Assembly: GCA_003648455.1 (NCBI GenBank)
Contig: QMPG01000029.1
Span: 1 to 17,945 of the forward strand
Direction: 5' to 3'
Source: Bacteroidota bacterium
Lineage (GTDB): Bacteria > Bacteroidota > Bacteroidia > Bacteroidales > B39-G9
DNA length: 17,945 bases
A program made the translations under genes and the position numbers. Shown here one piece after another: positions 8,315 through 15,750 of this stretch (position 1 is the stretch's first letter; each line of letters begins with the position of its first letter). Under the pieces are notes generated by a model. That model did no database searches, was not told the origin of the DNA, and was given only the letters and a program-made list of their open reading frames with translations.

Positions 8315-8496
8315 TTAACCCGCATTATTCATGCAATTCACTTCGTTTTTGCATGAATTAGCGATGGATAGTGGGAAATAAAGCGTGAGCTCACCGCCAG
8401 CTGGCGGTGAGCTCACGCAAGTAAACCCCGCATTAGAAGTACCTAAATTTGTTGGTAATTCTTAAGCGTAGAAAAATTATGAATTTTTCGGGTTAA
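8315..8496. repeat. MITE/REP-like non-coding element with terminal inverted repeats
   Basis: A 182-bp segment bounded by perfect 8-bp inverted repeats, TTAACCCG (8315-8322) and CGGGTTAA (8489-8496). It contains three further inverted repeats: 8327-8336 with 8349-8358, the 36-bp perfect palindrome at 8383-8418, and 8471-8478 with 8482-8489. It is clearly richer in G and C than its surroundings and has no open frame of note. These traits fit a miniature inverted-repeat or REP-like element moved by a transposase elsewhere in the genome. It sits 29 nt upstream of the GTG start at 8526 and includes a TAAATTTG (8444-8451) that resembles a -7 promoter element. A structured regulatory RNA is the main alternative; copy number in the genome would decide. 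Confidence 0.65.
8383..8418. repeat. 36-bp perfect palindrome
   Basis: The 18 nt at 8383-8400 and the 18 nt at 8401-8418 are exact reverse complements, centred on CAG|CTG, with no loop. Each arm contains its own 10-bp palindrome GTGAGCTCAC (8385-8394 and 8407-8416). It is the most GC-rich patch of the element at 8315-8496 and could extrude as a cruciform or fold as a strong RNA hairpin. The core CCGCCAGCTGGCGG is one I associate from memory with repeats in other Bacteroidota genomes. Confidence 0.9.
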
Positions 8497-8525
8497 AATA
8501 CAACATTAAAAAAATCATTATTATA

Positions 8526-9068
8526 GTGAAACAAATTTTTATAACATTAATACTAGTTTCAATATTCAATGTATTTACATTGTATAGTCAAAATAAAAAA
8601 GGATATGCTTACTTAACAACCATTAAAGCCCCAAATTTTTATAAAAACTCCCCAAATAAAGAAAACAAAAATAGCATTGTAAGATCAATGATATTAAGTG
8701 AAAGTAATGAATTTTTAGTTGCAACTTATGGAAAAAAATCATCAATAATAGCCTTCTATAAAATTGGGTCTTTTGAAAAAATTAGTTCTTTACGATTAAC
8801 AGGAGTATTAGAATTAAACAATAGCTATTTTAGTAATAACGATAGTATTTTCTATTTAAAATGCGAACGTTATTCTTCAGAATACAAAAAAATTAATGTT
8901 TATACAAAACGCTATCGTAAAATAAATTGCGAAAAAACACCTAGAGGATGTGTAGTTGAAGAGATTACTCTAAATAAAATTAAATTTTACACAAAAGACA
9001 AAAAATATTATATTACACGTTCTAAAAAAAACAGAAATGACATTATAGTTTATGAAAAATATGAATAA
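8526..9068 (+). CDS. Small secreted protein of unknown function
   Basis: A 180-residue protein I do not recognise. It starts with GTG at 8526. This start is chosen because it gives a proper signal peptide (about 1-21, ending LYSQ), whereas the next in-frame ATG (8689) lies well inside the mature protein. The mature part is basic, rich in Tyr, Lys and Ser, and looks mostly beta. Around residues 53-110 two successive segments (MILSESNEFLVATYG... and YFSNNDSIFYL...) resemble the strand pattern of beta-propeller blades, but the protein is far too short for a whole propeller. Cysteines lie at 113, 135 and 142, so a disulfide is possible outside the cytoplasm. It is followed 24 nt later by ridA, so the two may be co-transcribed. 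The repeat element at 8315-8496 occupies the place of its promoter. Confidence 0.65.
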   Translation: MKQIFITLILVSIFNVFTLYSQNKKGYAYLTTIKAPNFYKNSPNKENKNSIVRSMILSESNEFLVATYGKKSSIIAFYKIGSFEKISSLRLTGVLELNNSYFSNNDSIFYLKCERYSSEYKKINVYTKRYRKINCEKTPRGCVVEEITLNKIKFYTKDKKYYITRSKKNRNDIIVYEKYE

Positions 9069-9092
9069 TTTTAACAAAAAATAATAAATCAT

Positions 9093-9467
9093 ATGAAAAG
9101 AATAATAAATACAGAAAAAGCACCTAAAGCAATTGGCCCATACAGTCAAGCAGTTGAAATTAATGGAACCTTATTCATCTCAGGACAAGTACCAGTTAAC
9201 CCTGAAAATGGAGAGATACCTGAAGGCATAACAGCCCAAACAGAGCAAGTTATGAAAAATATTGAAGCAATATTAAACGAAGCGGGTTATACTTTTAGCG
9301 ATGTTGTTAAATCAACCTGTTTATTAGATAATATGGATAACTTTAAAGCAATGAATGATGTTTATGCAAAATATTATCCGGTAAATCCTCCGGCAAGAGC
9401 TGCCTTTGGTGTTGTAAAATTACCACTTGGAGTTATGGTTGAAATTGAAACTATTGCTGTTAAATAG
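9093..9467 (+). CDS. ridA: RidA family enamine/imine deaminase
   Basis: A 124-residue cytoplasmic protein of full, normal length for RidA (YjgF/YER057c/UK114 family), a trimer that hydrolyses reactive enamine/imine intermediates such as 2-aminoacrylate made by pyridoxal-phosphate enzymes. The family hallmarks are present: APKAIGPYSQAV (10-21, with Tyr17), FISGQVP (28-34), the AQTEQVMKNIEAIL helix, and the signature PARAAFGVVKLPLG with Arg102, which binds the substrate carboxylate, followed by VEIE (116-119). All residues expected for the deaminase-competent subgroup are there. It lies 24 nt after the small secreted protein gene and is closed by a strong terminator at 9496-9535. No amino-acid biosynthesis gene is adjacent, which is usual for this housekeeping gene. 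Confidence 0.95.
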   Translation: MKRIINTEKAPKAIGPYSQAVEINGTLFISGQVPVNPENGEIPEGITAQTEQVMKNIEAILNEAGYTFSDVVKSTCLLDNMDNFKAMNDVYAKYYPVNPPARAAFGVVKLPLGVMVEIETIAVK

Positions 9468-9495
9468 TATCTAATTGCTTAATTATTATCTTTAT

Positions 9496-9535
9496 AAAAC
9501 ATGACATATCTATATAGATATGTCATGTTTTTTTT
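9496..9535 (+). terminator. Rho-independent terminator after ridA
   Basis: A perfect 17-bp stem (9496-9512 with 9515-9531) with a 2-nt centre is followed by more T residues, making eight T in a row at 9528-9535. It begins 28 nt after the ridA stop. The stem is AT-rich but long, and symmetrical enough to act in both directions. Confidence 0.85.
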
Positions 9536-9634
9536 AATAAAAATCAATAAAAATTAATTGCAAGCATTTTGTTTTCAATTACAAAGAAAGAAATATTTAA
9601 ATAAATAACTTAATTAATTTATTAATATTTTTCT

Positions 9635-9642
9635 TAAATTAG
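9635..9642 (+). promoter_or_regulatory. Possible -7 promoter element for the first PorE-like gene
   Basis: TAAATTAG fits the relaxed Bacteroidota -7 form TAnnTTNG and lies 24 nt before the ATG at 9667. A terminator precedes this gene, so it needs its own promoter. No good -33 TTTG is seen at the expected spacing. Confidence 0.25.
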
Positions 9643-9666
9643 CAGAGATTATTAAAATTAATAGGT

Positions 9667-11715
9667 ATGCAAAAAAAAATTTTCTTACTTAGTTTACTAC
9701 TATCTTTAATTAATATAACATATTCTCAAACAGAAGAATCGTCAGAGGATAAGTCTTTTGAAAATGAATATTATAATGCAGAGGCATATATTGATGACGG
9801 AAATTTTCAAGAAGCCATTGAGATATATAAAAAATTATTGCAAGTTAATTCAGATAACAGCAATCTAAATTTTAAAATTGGATACTGTTATATTCATACT
9901 GCGCAAGAAAAAAAACAAGCAGTTAAATATCTCGAAAAAGCAGTTAAAAATATTTCAAATAACTATAACCCAAATTCTTTTAAAGAAACAAAAGCACCTT
10001 TAGAATCATACTTTTATCTCGGAAAAGCCTATCATTACAATAATAATTTTAATAAAGCTATTGATATCCTTAATGAATTTAACACAAAATTATCTGATAA
10101 AGATTTATCATTAAAAGAAGAAGTAGAACATGAAATTTCGGCATGCAAAAATGCTATTGAGTTAGTAAAACATCCTATTAACATGGTTGTTACAAACCTT
10201 GGCAAAAATATTAACAGTAAATATGACGAACATAGTCCTGTTGTGTCTGGCGATCAAACAGTATTAATATATACCTCGAAAAGAAAAGGCAACACAGGAG
10301 ATAAATTAACAACCGACGGACAATATTTTGAAGATATTTATGCTTCCTACAAAATAGGCGAAAACTGGGCTCCAGCACAACAAATTTCCGACAGTATTAA
10401 TACATCAGGGCACGAAGCATCAATAGGACTTTCATTTGATGCTAATTTATTACTTATCTATAAAGATGATAATGGCGATGGAAATATTTATTCGAGCAAA
10501 AAAGAAGGAATTGAATGGTCGACACCAAAAAAACTAGAATTTCCAATAAACACAAAAGCAAAAGAAACACATGCATGCTTATCTTTTGATGGTAAGACCA
10601 TGTATTTCACAAGCGACAGAAAAGGCGGATATGGTGGTTTAGATATTTACAGAGTAAAAAAACTTCCTGACGGAAAATGGAGTAAAGCTCAAAATTTAGG
10701 ACCTACAATAAACACAAAATACAACGAAGAAGGACCATACATACATCCCGACGATGTTACTTTATTTTTCAGTTCGCAAGGTCACAAAACAATGGGAGGC
10801 TTTGATATTTTTTCAAGTTATTTAAACGAAGACGGTACATGGACTGAACCAAAAAATATTGGATACCCTATAAATACAACTGATGATGATGTTTTCTATA
10901 TTCCAACTCTCGATGGCAGACAGGCTTACTATGCATCACATCAAAATGGTAGTATGGGGCGCGACGATATTTTCATAATTGATTTGCCTGAAAGTAGTGT
11001 ACGAAATCAAACAGTAATTACCGGTTTTGCAAAAAATAAAAGAGGAGAAATAATTAGCGATGCACAAATTACTGTAACTGAAGATGTTACAGGCTCTCTT
11101 ATGGGTGTTTATTCTCCTAATAGTAACACTGGAAAGTATATAATTATCTTGCCACGGGGGAAAAAATATAATGTTACAATTGAAGCTCCCGGATATACAA
11201 CAACAACTACTGATGTTATAGTACCAAAAAAATCATACGAACAATCAAAAAAAATTGTTAAACTTAAACCCGTTGAGCTATTAAAAGAATATTACGTAAA
11301 CAAAACAGTTTTGTTTAATTTCGATAAACACGAAACGGATAAAAAGCAAACTTTTATTTACACAGAAGTTCTTGATGTGCTTGCCGAATATTTAAGAAAT
11401 AACACAAATGCTGTTATTGAAATTTCGGGTTTTGCTGATGCAACAGGACCAGCAGAATACAATCAAAAGTTAAGCATTCGCAGAGCAGATTTTGTAAAAA
11501 AATATTTATTAAATAAAAAAGTCAATAACGAAAGCATTATTATAAAAGGATTTGGTGAAAATAATCCAATTGCAAAAAATAACAATGATGATGGTTCTCC
11601 TTGCTACGAAGGTAGAAAATATAACAGACGAGTAGAGTTTAAAATAATTAAAGAAGGAAAAGAACCACTAAATTTTAAACCTATTGGCATTCCTGATGAA
11701 TATTTAATTAAATAA
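9667..11715 (+). CDS. PorE-like OmpA-family envelope protein (TPR, PD40 propeller, carboxypeptidase-regulatory-like, OmpA)
   Basis: A 682-residue exported protein that should tether an outer-membrane assembly to peptidoglycan. Order of parts: signal peptide (1-20, ITYSQ); TPR-type helices (33-165); a beta-propeller of PD40/WD40-like repeats (185-440) with motifs such as LSFDGKTMYFTSDRKGGYGG (305-324) and GYPINTTDDD (399-408); a carboxypeptidase-regulatory-like beta domain (448-535); and an OmpA C-terminal domain (545-662). The OmpA domain has Asp591 (GFADATG) and Arg606 (LSIRRA), spaced as in the diaminopimelate-binding pair of peptidoglycan-binding OmpA domains. This order and length match PorE (PG1058) of the type IX secretion system, but PorE is a lipoprotein and here no lipobox cysteine is present. 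Many Bacteroidota carry several such paralogues, so a secretion-system role is not proven. Its tandem paralogue starts 101 nt later. Confidence 0.85.
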   Translation: MQKKIFLLSLLLSLINITYSQTEESSEDKSFENEYYNAEAYIDDGNFQEAIEIYKKLLQVNSDNSNLNFKIGYCYIHTAQEKKQAVKYLEKAVKNISNNYNPNSFKETKAPLESYFYLGKAYHYNNNFNKAIDILNEFNTKLSDKDLSLKEEVEHEISACKNAIELVKHPINMVVTNLGKNINSKYDEHSPVVSGDQTVLIYTSKRKGNTGDKLTTDGQYFEDIYASYKIGENWAPAQQISDSINTSGHEASIGLSFDANLLLIYKDDNGDGNIYSSKKEGIEWSTPKKLEFPINTKAKETHACLSFDGKTMYFTSDRKGGYGGLDIYRVKKLPDGKWSKAQNLGPTINTKYNEEGPYIHPDDVTLFFSSQGHKTMGGFDIFSSYLNEDGTWTEPKNIGYPINTTDDDVFYIPTLDGRQAYYASHQNGSMGRDDIFIIDLPESSVRNQTVITGFAKNKRGEIISDAQITVTEDVTGSLMGVYSPNSNTGKYIIILPRGKKYNVTIEAPGYTTTTTDVIVPKKSYEQSKKIVKLKPVELLKEYYVNKTVLFNFDKHETDKKQTFIYTEVLDVLAEYLRNNTNAVIEISGFADATGPAEYNQKLSIRRADFVKKYLLNKKVNNESIIIKGFGENNPIAKNNNDDGSPCYEGRKYNRRVEFKIIKEGKEPLNFKPIGIPDEYLIK

Positions 11716-11772
11716 ATTTTATATAAAGAAAAAAATTTGTATTTTAAACAAAAAATATATCTTAACACGAAA

Positions 11773-11780
11773 TAAGTTAG
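11773..11780 (+). promoter_or_regulatory. Possible -7 promoter element for the second PorE-like gene
   Basis: TAAGTTAG fits TAnnTTNG and lies 36 nt before the ATG at 11817, in the 101-nt gap between the two paralogues. A TTTG occurs at 11736-11739 but is too far upstream to pair with it. Read-through from the first gene is equally possible because no terminator is seen between them. Confidence 0.2.
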
Positions 11781-11816
11781 GAACAATTAATTAATTTTTT
11801 ACTAATTTTTGATAAA

Positions 11817-14519
11817 ATGAAATCGAAAACTCTACTCTTTCTTTCAACAATTCTATTTTTTAATACCTCATATTCACAAAATGTAAAAGAAATAAAAAAA
11901 CTTTTTGTTGAAGCAGAATCAAACATAATGTATGGTGATTTTGCAAATGCATTGCCATTATACATGAAAATTCTTGACAAAGAATACAACAATGCAAATA
12001 TTCAATATTGTATAGGTTTGTGTTATATTAATATAGAAGGTGAAAAAACAAATGCTATAGAATATTTAAAAGAAGCAAGTAAAGATATTTCTAAAGAATG
12101 GAGAGAAGGTTCCTACAAAGAGACTCATGCCCCACCCGAAGCATTTTTTTATCTAGGTAAAGCCTATCTTATTAATTATGAATTAGATAATGCTATTAGT
12201 GCTTTTGAACAATATTTAACTTATCTTGAAGTTAACGATGTGTATTATATTGATTTTGTAAAACTAGAAATCCAACAATGCAAAAATGCTAAAGAGCTAA
12301 TGGCTTCTCCACTCGAAATAACAAAAACAAATCTTGGAGATGCAATTAACAATGCTGATGACAACTTTAATCCTGTTATTTCAGTAGATGGTAACACTTT
12401 AATGTATACAACTCTTAAAGAAGTTGTTCTATATGGTGAACGTGGTTTTGTTGAAGATATTTATATTGCAAAAAAAGAAGGAGAAAATTGGGGAAATCCA
12501 AGAAATATATCTTCAAAAATAAATTCTGATGGATATCTGTCATCAGTTGGAATATCGACAAATGGAGAACAGCTACTTTTCTTTAGAGATGATTTTGGTA
12601 ACGGTAATTTATATTTTAGCCAAAAAGAAGGTAAATCAGGTTGGTCAGAAGCTAAAAAATTACCTAAAAAAATCAACACAAAATCATGGGAATCACATGC
12701 TTGTTTTTCGCCCGATGGAAATACAATTTATTTTGTAAGTGACCGTTCTGATGGTTTTGGGGGTAGAGATATATACAAATCAACAAAAAATAGTAAAGGT
12801 AAATGGGGAACACCAATTAATCTTGGCAAATCAATAAATACGCCTTACCATGAGGACACTCCTTTTTTATTGAGCGATGGCAAAACTTTATATTTTAGTT
12901 CTGAAAGTCATTACTCAATGGGGGGATATGACATTTTTTACAGCAAGATGGATGATAATGGAGAATGGTCTGAACCGGTTAATATTGGTTATCCAATAAA
13001 CACTACTGATGATGATTTATTTTTTATGCCAATTGAAGACGGGAAACGTGCTTATATGGCTTTAATTGACGACAATAGTCTTGGAGGTAAAGACATTTAT
13101 GATATTTCTATATTAGGAAGAAAAACAACAAAACAACCCGAATTAATTGCTAAAAACACAGAAGAAATAACTGAAAATCAAGAAAACATAGAAACAGAAG
13201 AAATAACTGAAAATCAAGAAAACATAAAAACAGAAGAAGAGCCTATTCAAAAGGAAGAAATAATTGTTGAAAAACCAGAAGAAGAGAATATAATTACCGA
13301 ACCAGTAATTCAGAATTATTTAATTAATGGAACTATTCACCTGCAAGACAACAAAGAGCTTAACAGTAGTTTTGTAGTTACAATTTATGACAAAACAAAG
13401 TCGGAAACAATAGCTACAATAAACCCTGATATTTTAACAGGGAAATACTCATATACTGTTCCAAAAGGAAACTACACTGTATCGGTAAAAGGAAATGGTT
13501 ATAATCAAAATGCAAAAGACGTTTTTATTTCTGACGGTTTTCATGGTAACAGCATCGCTTTAAACTTTGAGTTAGTTCCTAAAGAGGTAAGCTCAGGAGA
13601 TTATTATGTAGTAAAAAGCGTATTTTTCGATTTTAATCAAGATAAACTAACCCGTGACACAAAAATTCAACTTGAAAAATTATACCTGTTAATGAAAAAC
13701 AATCCTTCATTATATGTTGAAATTATTGGACATACAGATTCAAAAGGAGGAGTTGTCTTTAACAAACAATTATCGGAAAGACGAGCACAAAGCGTAAAAA
13801 ATTATCTTGTGAACAAAGGGATTAATAATAGACGTTTTGTTACTATGGGTATTGGCGAGCAAGATGCAATTGCAATTAATCAAAACCCTGATGGAACAGA
13901 CAATCCCGAAGGAAGAAAATTTAATCGTCGTGTAGATGTGAAAATCTTAAATTGTGACAACAGTAAAATTATAACCCAAGATATTTATATTCCTGATTAT
14001 TTAAAAGCAAACAATCTCACTTACTCAATATTGTTAGTCGAAAAAGAGAAACCATTACCTGTTAATTATTTCACAAAATATAAAGGCGAAGCAATAAATA
14101 ATGTATGGTTTTTCCCAACAAACAACGGATTTGCATATAGTGTAGGAATATATAAACATAAATCGGAAGCATTACAACTGCTTAATAAAGTTATTGACGC
14201 AGGTTTCCCTGAAGCAAAAATTATTAACAGCATTGAATTGCAAAAGATGAAAGACAGCGGTTCGCCTGAAACTTTAAAAAGAATTGAGAAAGAAAAGAAG
14301 ATTAAACAAACTGCAACTTACACCATTCAACTTTTTGCATTAAAACATCCAGTTGAATTAAGTTATTTTAAAAATTTACAAGGTGTTGAAAGAAAAAAAG
14401 ACAATGACGGATTTTACAGATACACTATAGGAAAATATAAAGGTTATAAAATTGCAAAACAAGAATGTGACAAAATAATTAATAAAGGATACAAAGATGC
14501 TTTTATTGTTAAAAAATAA
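11817..14519 (+). CDS. PorE-like OmpA-family envelope protein with C-terminal SPOR-type extension
   Basis: A 900-residue exported paralogue of the preceding gene. It has a signal peptide (1-20, TSYSQ), TPR-type helices (25-165) and a PD40-type propeller (185-430, with CFSPDGNTIYFVSDR and GYPINTTDDD). An acidic Glu/Asn/Gln-rich linker (445-498) contains a 12-residue tandem repeat. Then come a carboxypeptidase-regulatory-like domain (500-587) and an OmpA domain (598-712) with Asp641 (GHTD) and Arg656 (LSERRA), the peptidoglycan-binding pair. After the short IPDYL box, where the sister protein ends, it gains about 170 residues. These look like two SPOR-type repeats: a degenerate one (735-805) and a clearer one (834-900) with YTIQLFALK, FYRYTIGKY and GYKDAFIV. 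SPOR domains bind denuded glycan strands, so this protein could contact peptidoglycan twice. There is no lipobox cysteine. A weak terminator hairpin follows at 14529. Confidence 0.85.
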   Translation: MKSKTLLFLSTILFFNTSYSQNVKEIKKLFVEAESNIMYGDFANALPLYMKILDKEYNNANIQYCIGLCYINIEGEKTNAIEYLKEASKDISKEWREGSYKETHAPPEAFFYLGKAYLINYELDNAISAFEQYLTYLEVNDVYYIDFVKLEIQQCKNAKELMASPLEITKTNLGDAINNADDNFNPVISVDGNTLMYTTLKEVVLYGERGFVEDIYIAKKEGENWGNPRNISSKINSDGYLSSVGISTNGEQLLFFRDDFGNGNLYFSQKEGKSGWSEAKKLPKKINTKSWESHACFSPDGNTIYFVSDRSDGFGGRDIYKSTKNSKGKWGTPINLGKSINTPYHEDTPFLLSDGKTLYFSSESHYSMGGYDIFYSKMDDNGEWSEPVNIGYPINTTDDDLFFMPIEDGKRAYMALIDDNSLGGKDIYDISILGRKTTKQPELIAKNTEEITENQENIETEEITENQENIKTEEEPIQKEEIIVEKPEEENIITEPVIQNYLINGTIHLQDNKELNSSFVVTIYDKTKSETIATINPDILTGKYSYTVPKGNYTVSVKGNGYNQNAKDVFISDGFHGNSIALNFELVPKEVSSGDYYVVKSVFFDFNQDKLTRDTKIQLEKLYLLMKNNPSLYVEIIGHTDSKGGVVFNKQLSERRAQSVKNYLVNKGINNRRFVTMGIGEQDAIAINQNPDGTDNPEGRKFNRRVDVKILNCDNSKIITQDIYIPDYLKANNLTYSILLVEKEKPLPVNYFTKYKGEAINNVWFFPTNNGFAYSVGIYKHKSEALQLLNKVIDAGFPEAKIINSIELQKMKDSGSPETLKRIEKEKKIKQTATYTIQLFALKHPVELSYFKNLQGVERKKDNDGFYRYTIGKYKGYKIAKQECDKIINKGYKDAFIVKK
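13161..13232 (+). repeat. In-frame 36-nt tandem duplication in the linker of the second PorE-like gene
   Basis: Two adjacent 36-nt units (13161-13196 and 13197-13232) differ at one base (G to A), changing one Glu to Lys. They encode EEITENQENIET and EEITENQENIKT at residues 449-472. The near-identity at DNA level points to a recent slippage or duplication in a flexible linker. Confidence 0.95.
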
Positions 14520-14528
14520 AAAAACTTT

Positions 14529-14551
14529 AAATCCCGAAGTGTCGGGATTTT
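14529..14551 (+). terminator. Hairpin, probable terminator after the second PorE-like gene
   Basis: A 9-bp stem (AAATCCCGA at 14529-14537, complement at 14542-14550) with loop AGTG starts 9 nt after the stop at 14519 and ends in TTTT before the sequence turns mixed. The T tail is short, so termination may be partial and the acetyltransferase gene at 14588 may receive read-through. Confidence 0.6.
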
Positions 14552-14587
14552 GCTTTCGCTCAACTATGAACTTTCAACTAATAATAT

Positions 14588-15115
14588 ATGCTTGAAAATA
14601 AAAACATTAAATTAAGAGCCTTAGAAGCCTCTGATCTTGATTTATTGTATGAATGGGAAAACAACACAGATATTTGGTCTATAAGCAACACTTTAAGCCC
14701 TTTTTCTAAGCACATCTTAAAACAATATCTTGAAAATTCACATCTTGATATTTATCAGACAAAACAATTGCGACTAATTATTGATTTGAAAAAAAAAGAA
14801 AATAATATTCCAATTGGTACAATTGATTTATTTGACTTTGACCCTTTTCATCTTAGAGCCGGAATAGGCATATTAATTTATTCTGAAGAAAACAGAAACA
14901 AAGGATATGCAACTGAAGCATTAGAATTATTGATAAACTATTCATTCAATTATTTAGGATTACACCAACTTTATTGTAATATTGCTTCAGATAATATGAA
15001 AAGTATTAAACTATTCACTAAGGCTGGCTATGATATTGTTGGTGAGAAAAAAGATTGGATAAAGTCTAATAAGGGTTGGATAAATGAATATATATTGCAA
15101 ATAATTAATAAATAA
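14588..15115 (+). CDS. GNAT family N-acetyltransferase, RimJ/RimL/SpeG-like
   Basis: A 175-residue cytoplasmic acetyltransferase using acetyl-CoA. The N-terminal NIKLRALEASDLDLLYEWEN is the usual opening of RimJ/RimL/SpeG-like GNAT proteins. A central strand (GIGILI, 92-97) leads into the pyrophosphate-binding loop RNKGYATEAL (103-112), and motif B is seen as NIASDNMKSIKLFTKAGY (131-148). The fold appears complete and the length is normal. The substrate cannot be read from the sequence; ribosomal protein N-termini, polyamines, amino sugars and small toxins are all possible in this group. The general pattern is closest to SpeG-type spermidine acetyltransferases, but I would not name it that. 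It lies 68 nt after the second PorE-like gene on the same strand, behind a weak hairpin. Confidence 0.85.
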   Translation: MLENKNIKLRALEASDLDLLYEWENNTDIWSISNTLSPFSKHILKQYLENSHLDIYQTKQLRLIIDLKKKENNIPIGTIDLFDFDPFHLRAGIGILIYSEENRNKGYATEALELLINYSFNYLGLHQLYCNIASDNMKSIKLFTKAGYDIVGEKKDWIKSNKGWINEYILQIINK

Positions 15116-15224
15116 CTTTTTAAATACAATTTTTTATTTCATATTATCGTTATTAAAATATAGTATGATTTTTTTTTTGATGTTTAACAATTATACATTT
15201 TAATCTTTAACTTTTTCTTAATTA

Positions 15225-15740
15225 ATGAAGACTTTTGTAAGACCTTTTATTTTAACAATATCCTTAATTGTATTATCATTATTTTCATTTGGGCAAAATA
15301 ATGGTAACGATTATGGTCCTGTTTGCTTAGACTTTCAGAAAAACAACTGCACATATTCTGAAAATAAATATTATCAGTATAACGACGCATCGAGAAGTGC
15401 TTTATTTGTAAAAGGACAAACATCCAAAATGCCCCTTGAAATCTTTAATGGCAGAGATTATCGCATATCAATATGTAATGAAGAAGCTTTGGGTGACACT
15501 ATTGAAATAAAGCTAATTGATGAAGAAACAGAAGATGTTTTATATTGCAATGCTGATAATAATTATTCAAAAATTTTTGAATTTACAGTTTTCGAATCAA
15601 GAACAATCTTCATTGAGATAACAGTTCCCGGGAATACAGGAATTGAAAAACAAATTCATGGAGTTCTTCCTAAAAACAGAAAGACCGGTTGTGTTGGTGT
15701 CTTAATTGAACATATGATTACTCCGGTAAAAGGTTTTTAA
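15225..15740 (+). CDS. Small secreted protein of unknown function, beta-rich
   Basis: A 171-residue exported protein whose function I do not recognise. Residues 1-23 are a signal peptide ending LFSFGQ. The mature part is predicted mainly beta: successive strands around SALFVKGQ, KMPLEIFNGRDYRISIC, TIEIKLID, DVLYC, KIFEFTVFESRTIFIEITV and GCVGVLIEHM. Five cysteines (34, 42, 84, 108, 156) suggest disulfides outside the cytoplasm. The alternation resembles a small jelly-roll or Ig-like sandwich that could bind another envelope component. The ending GCVGVLIEHM...GF seems familiar to me from Bacteroidota hypothetical proteins, without an assigned role. It stands alone: 109 nt after the acetyltransferase and converging on the DUF364 gene with a 10-nt gap. 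No clear terminator lies between them. Confidence 0.75.
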   Translation: MKTFVRPFILTISLIVLSLFSFGQNNGNDYGPVCLDFQKNNCTYSENKYYQYNDASRSALFVKGQTSKMPLEIFNGRDYRISICNEEALGDTIEIKLIDEETEDVLYCNADNNYSKIFEFTVFESRTIFIEITVPGNTGIEKQIHGVLPKNRKTGCVGVLIEHMITPVKGF

Positions 15741-15750
15741 TTATAATTCT

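Noticed and set aside
8315..8496. CRISPR-like or riboswitch explanation for the hairpin-rich region
   Set aside because: There are no regularly spaced direct repeats with spacers, and the fold does not match a riboswitch class I know; terminal inverted repeats fit a mobile element better.
12461..12738. Overlapping open frames on both strands inside the second PorE-like gene
   Set aside because: They are frame shadows of a conserved beta-propeller segment and show no independent coding features.
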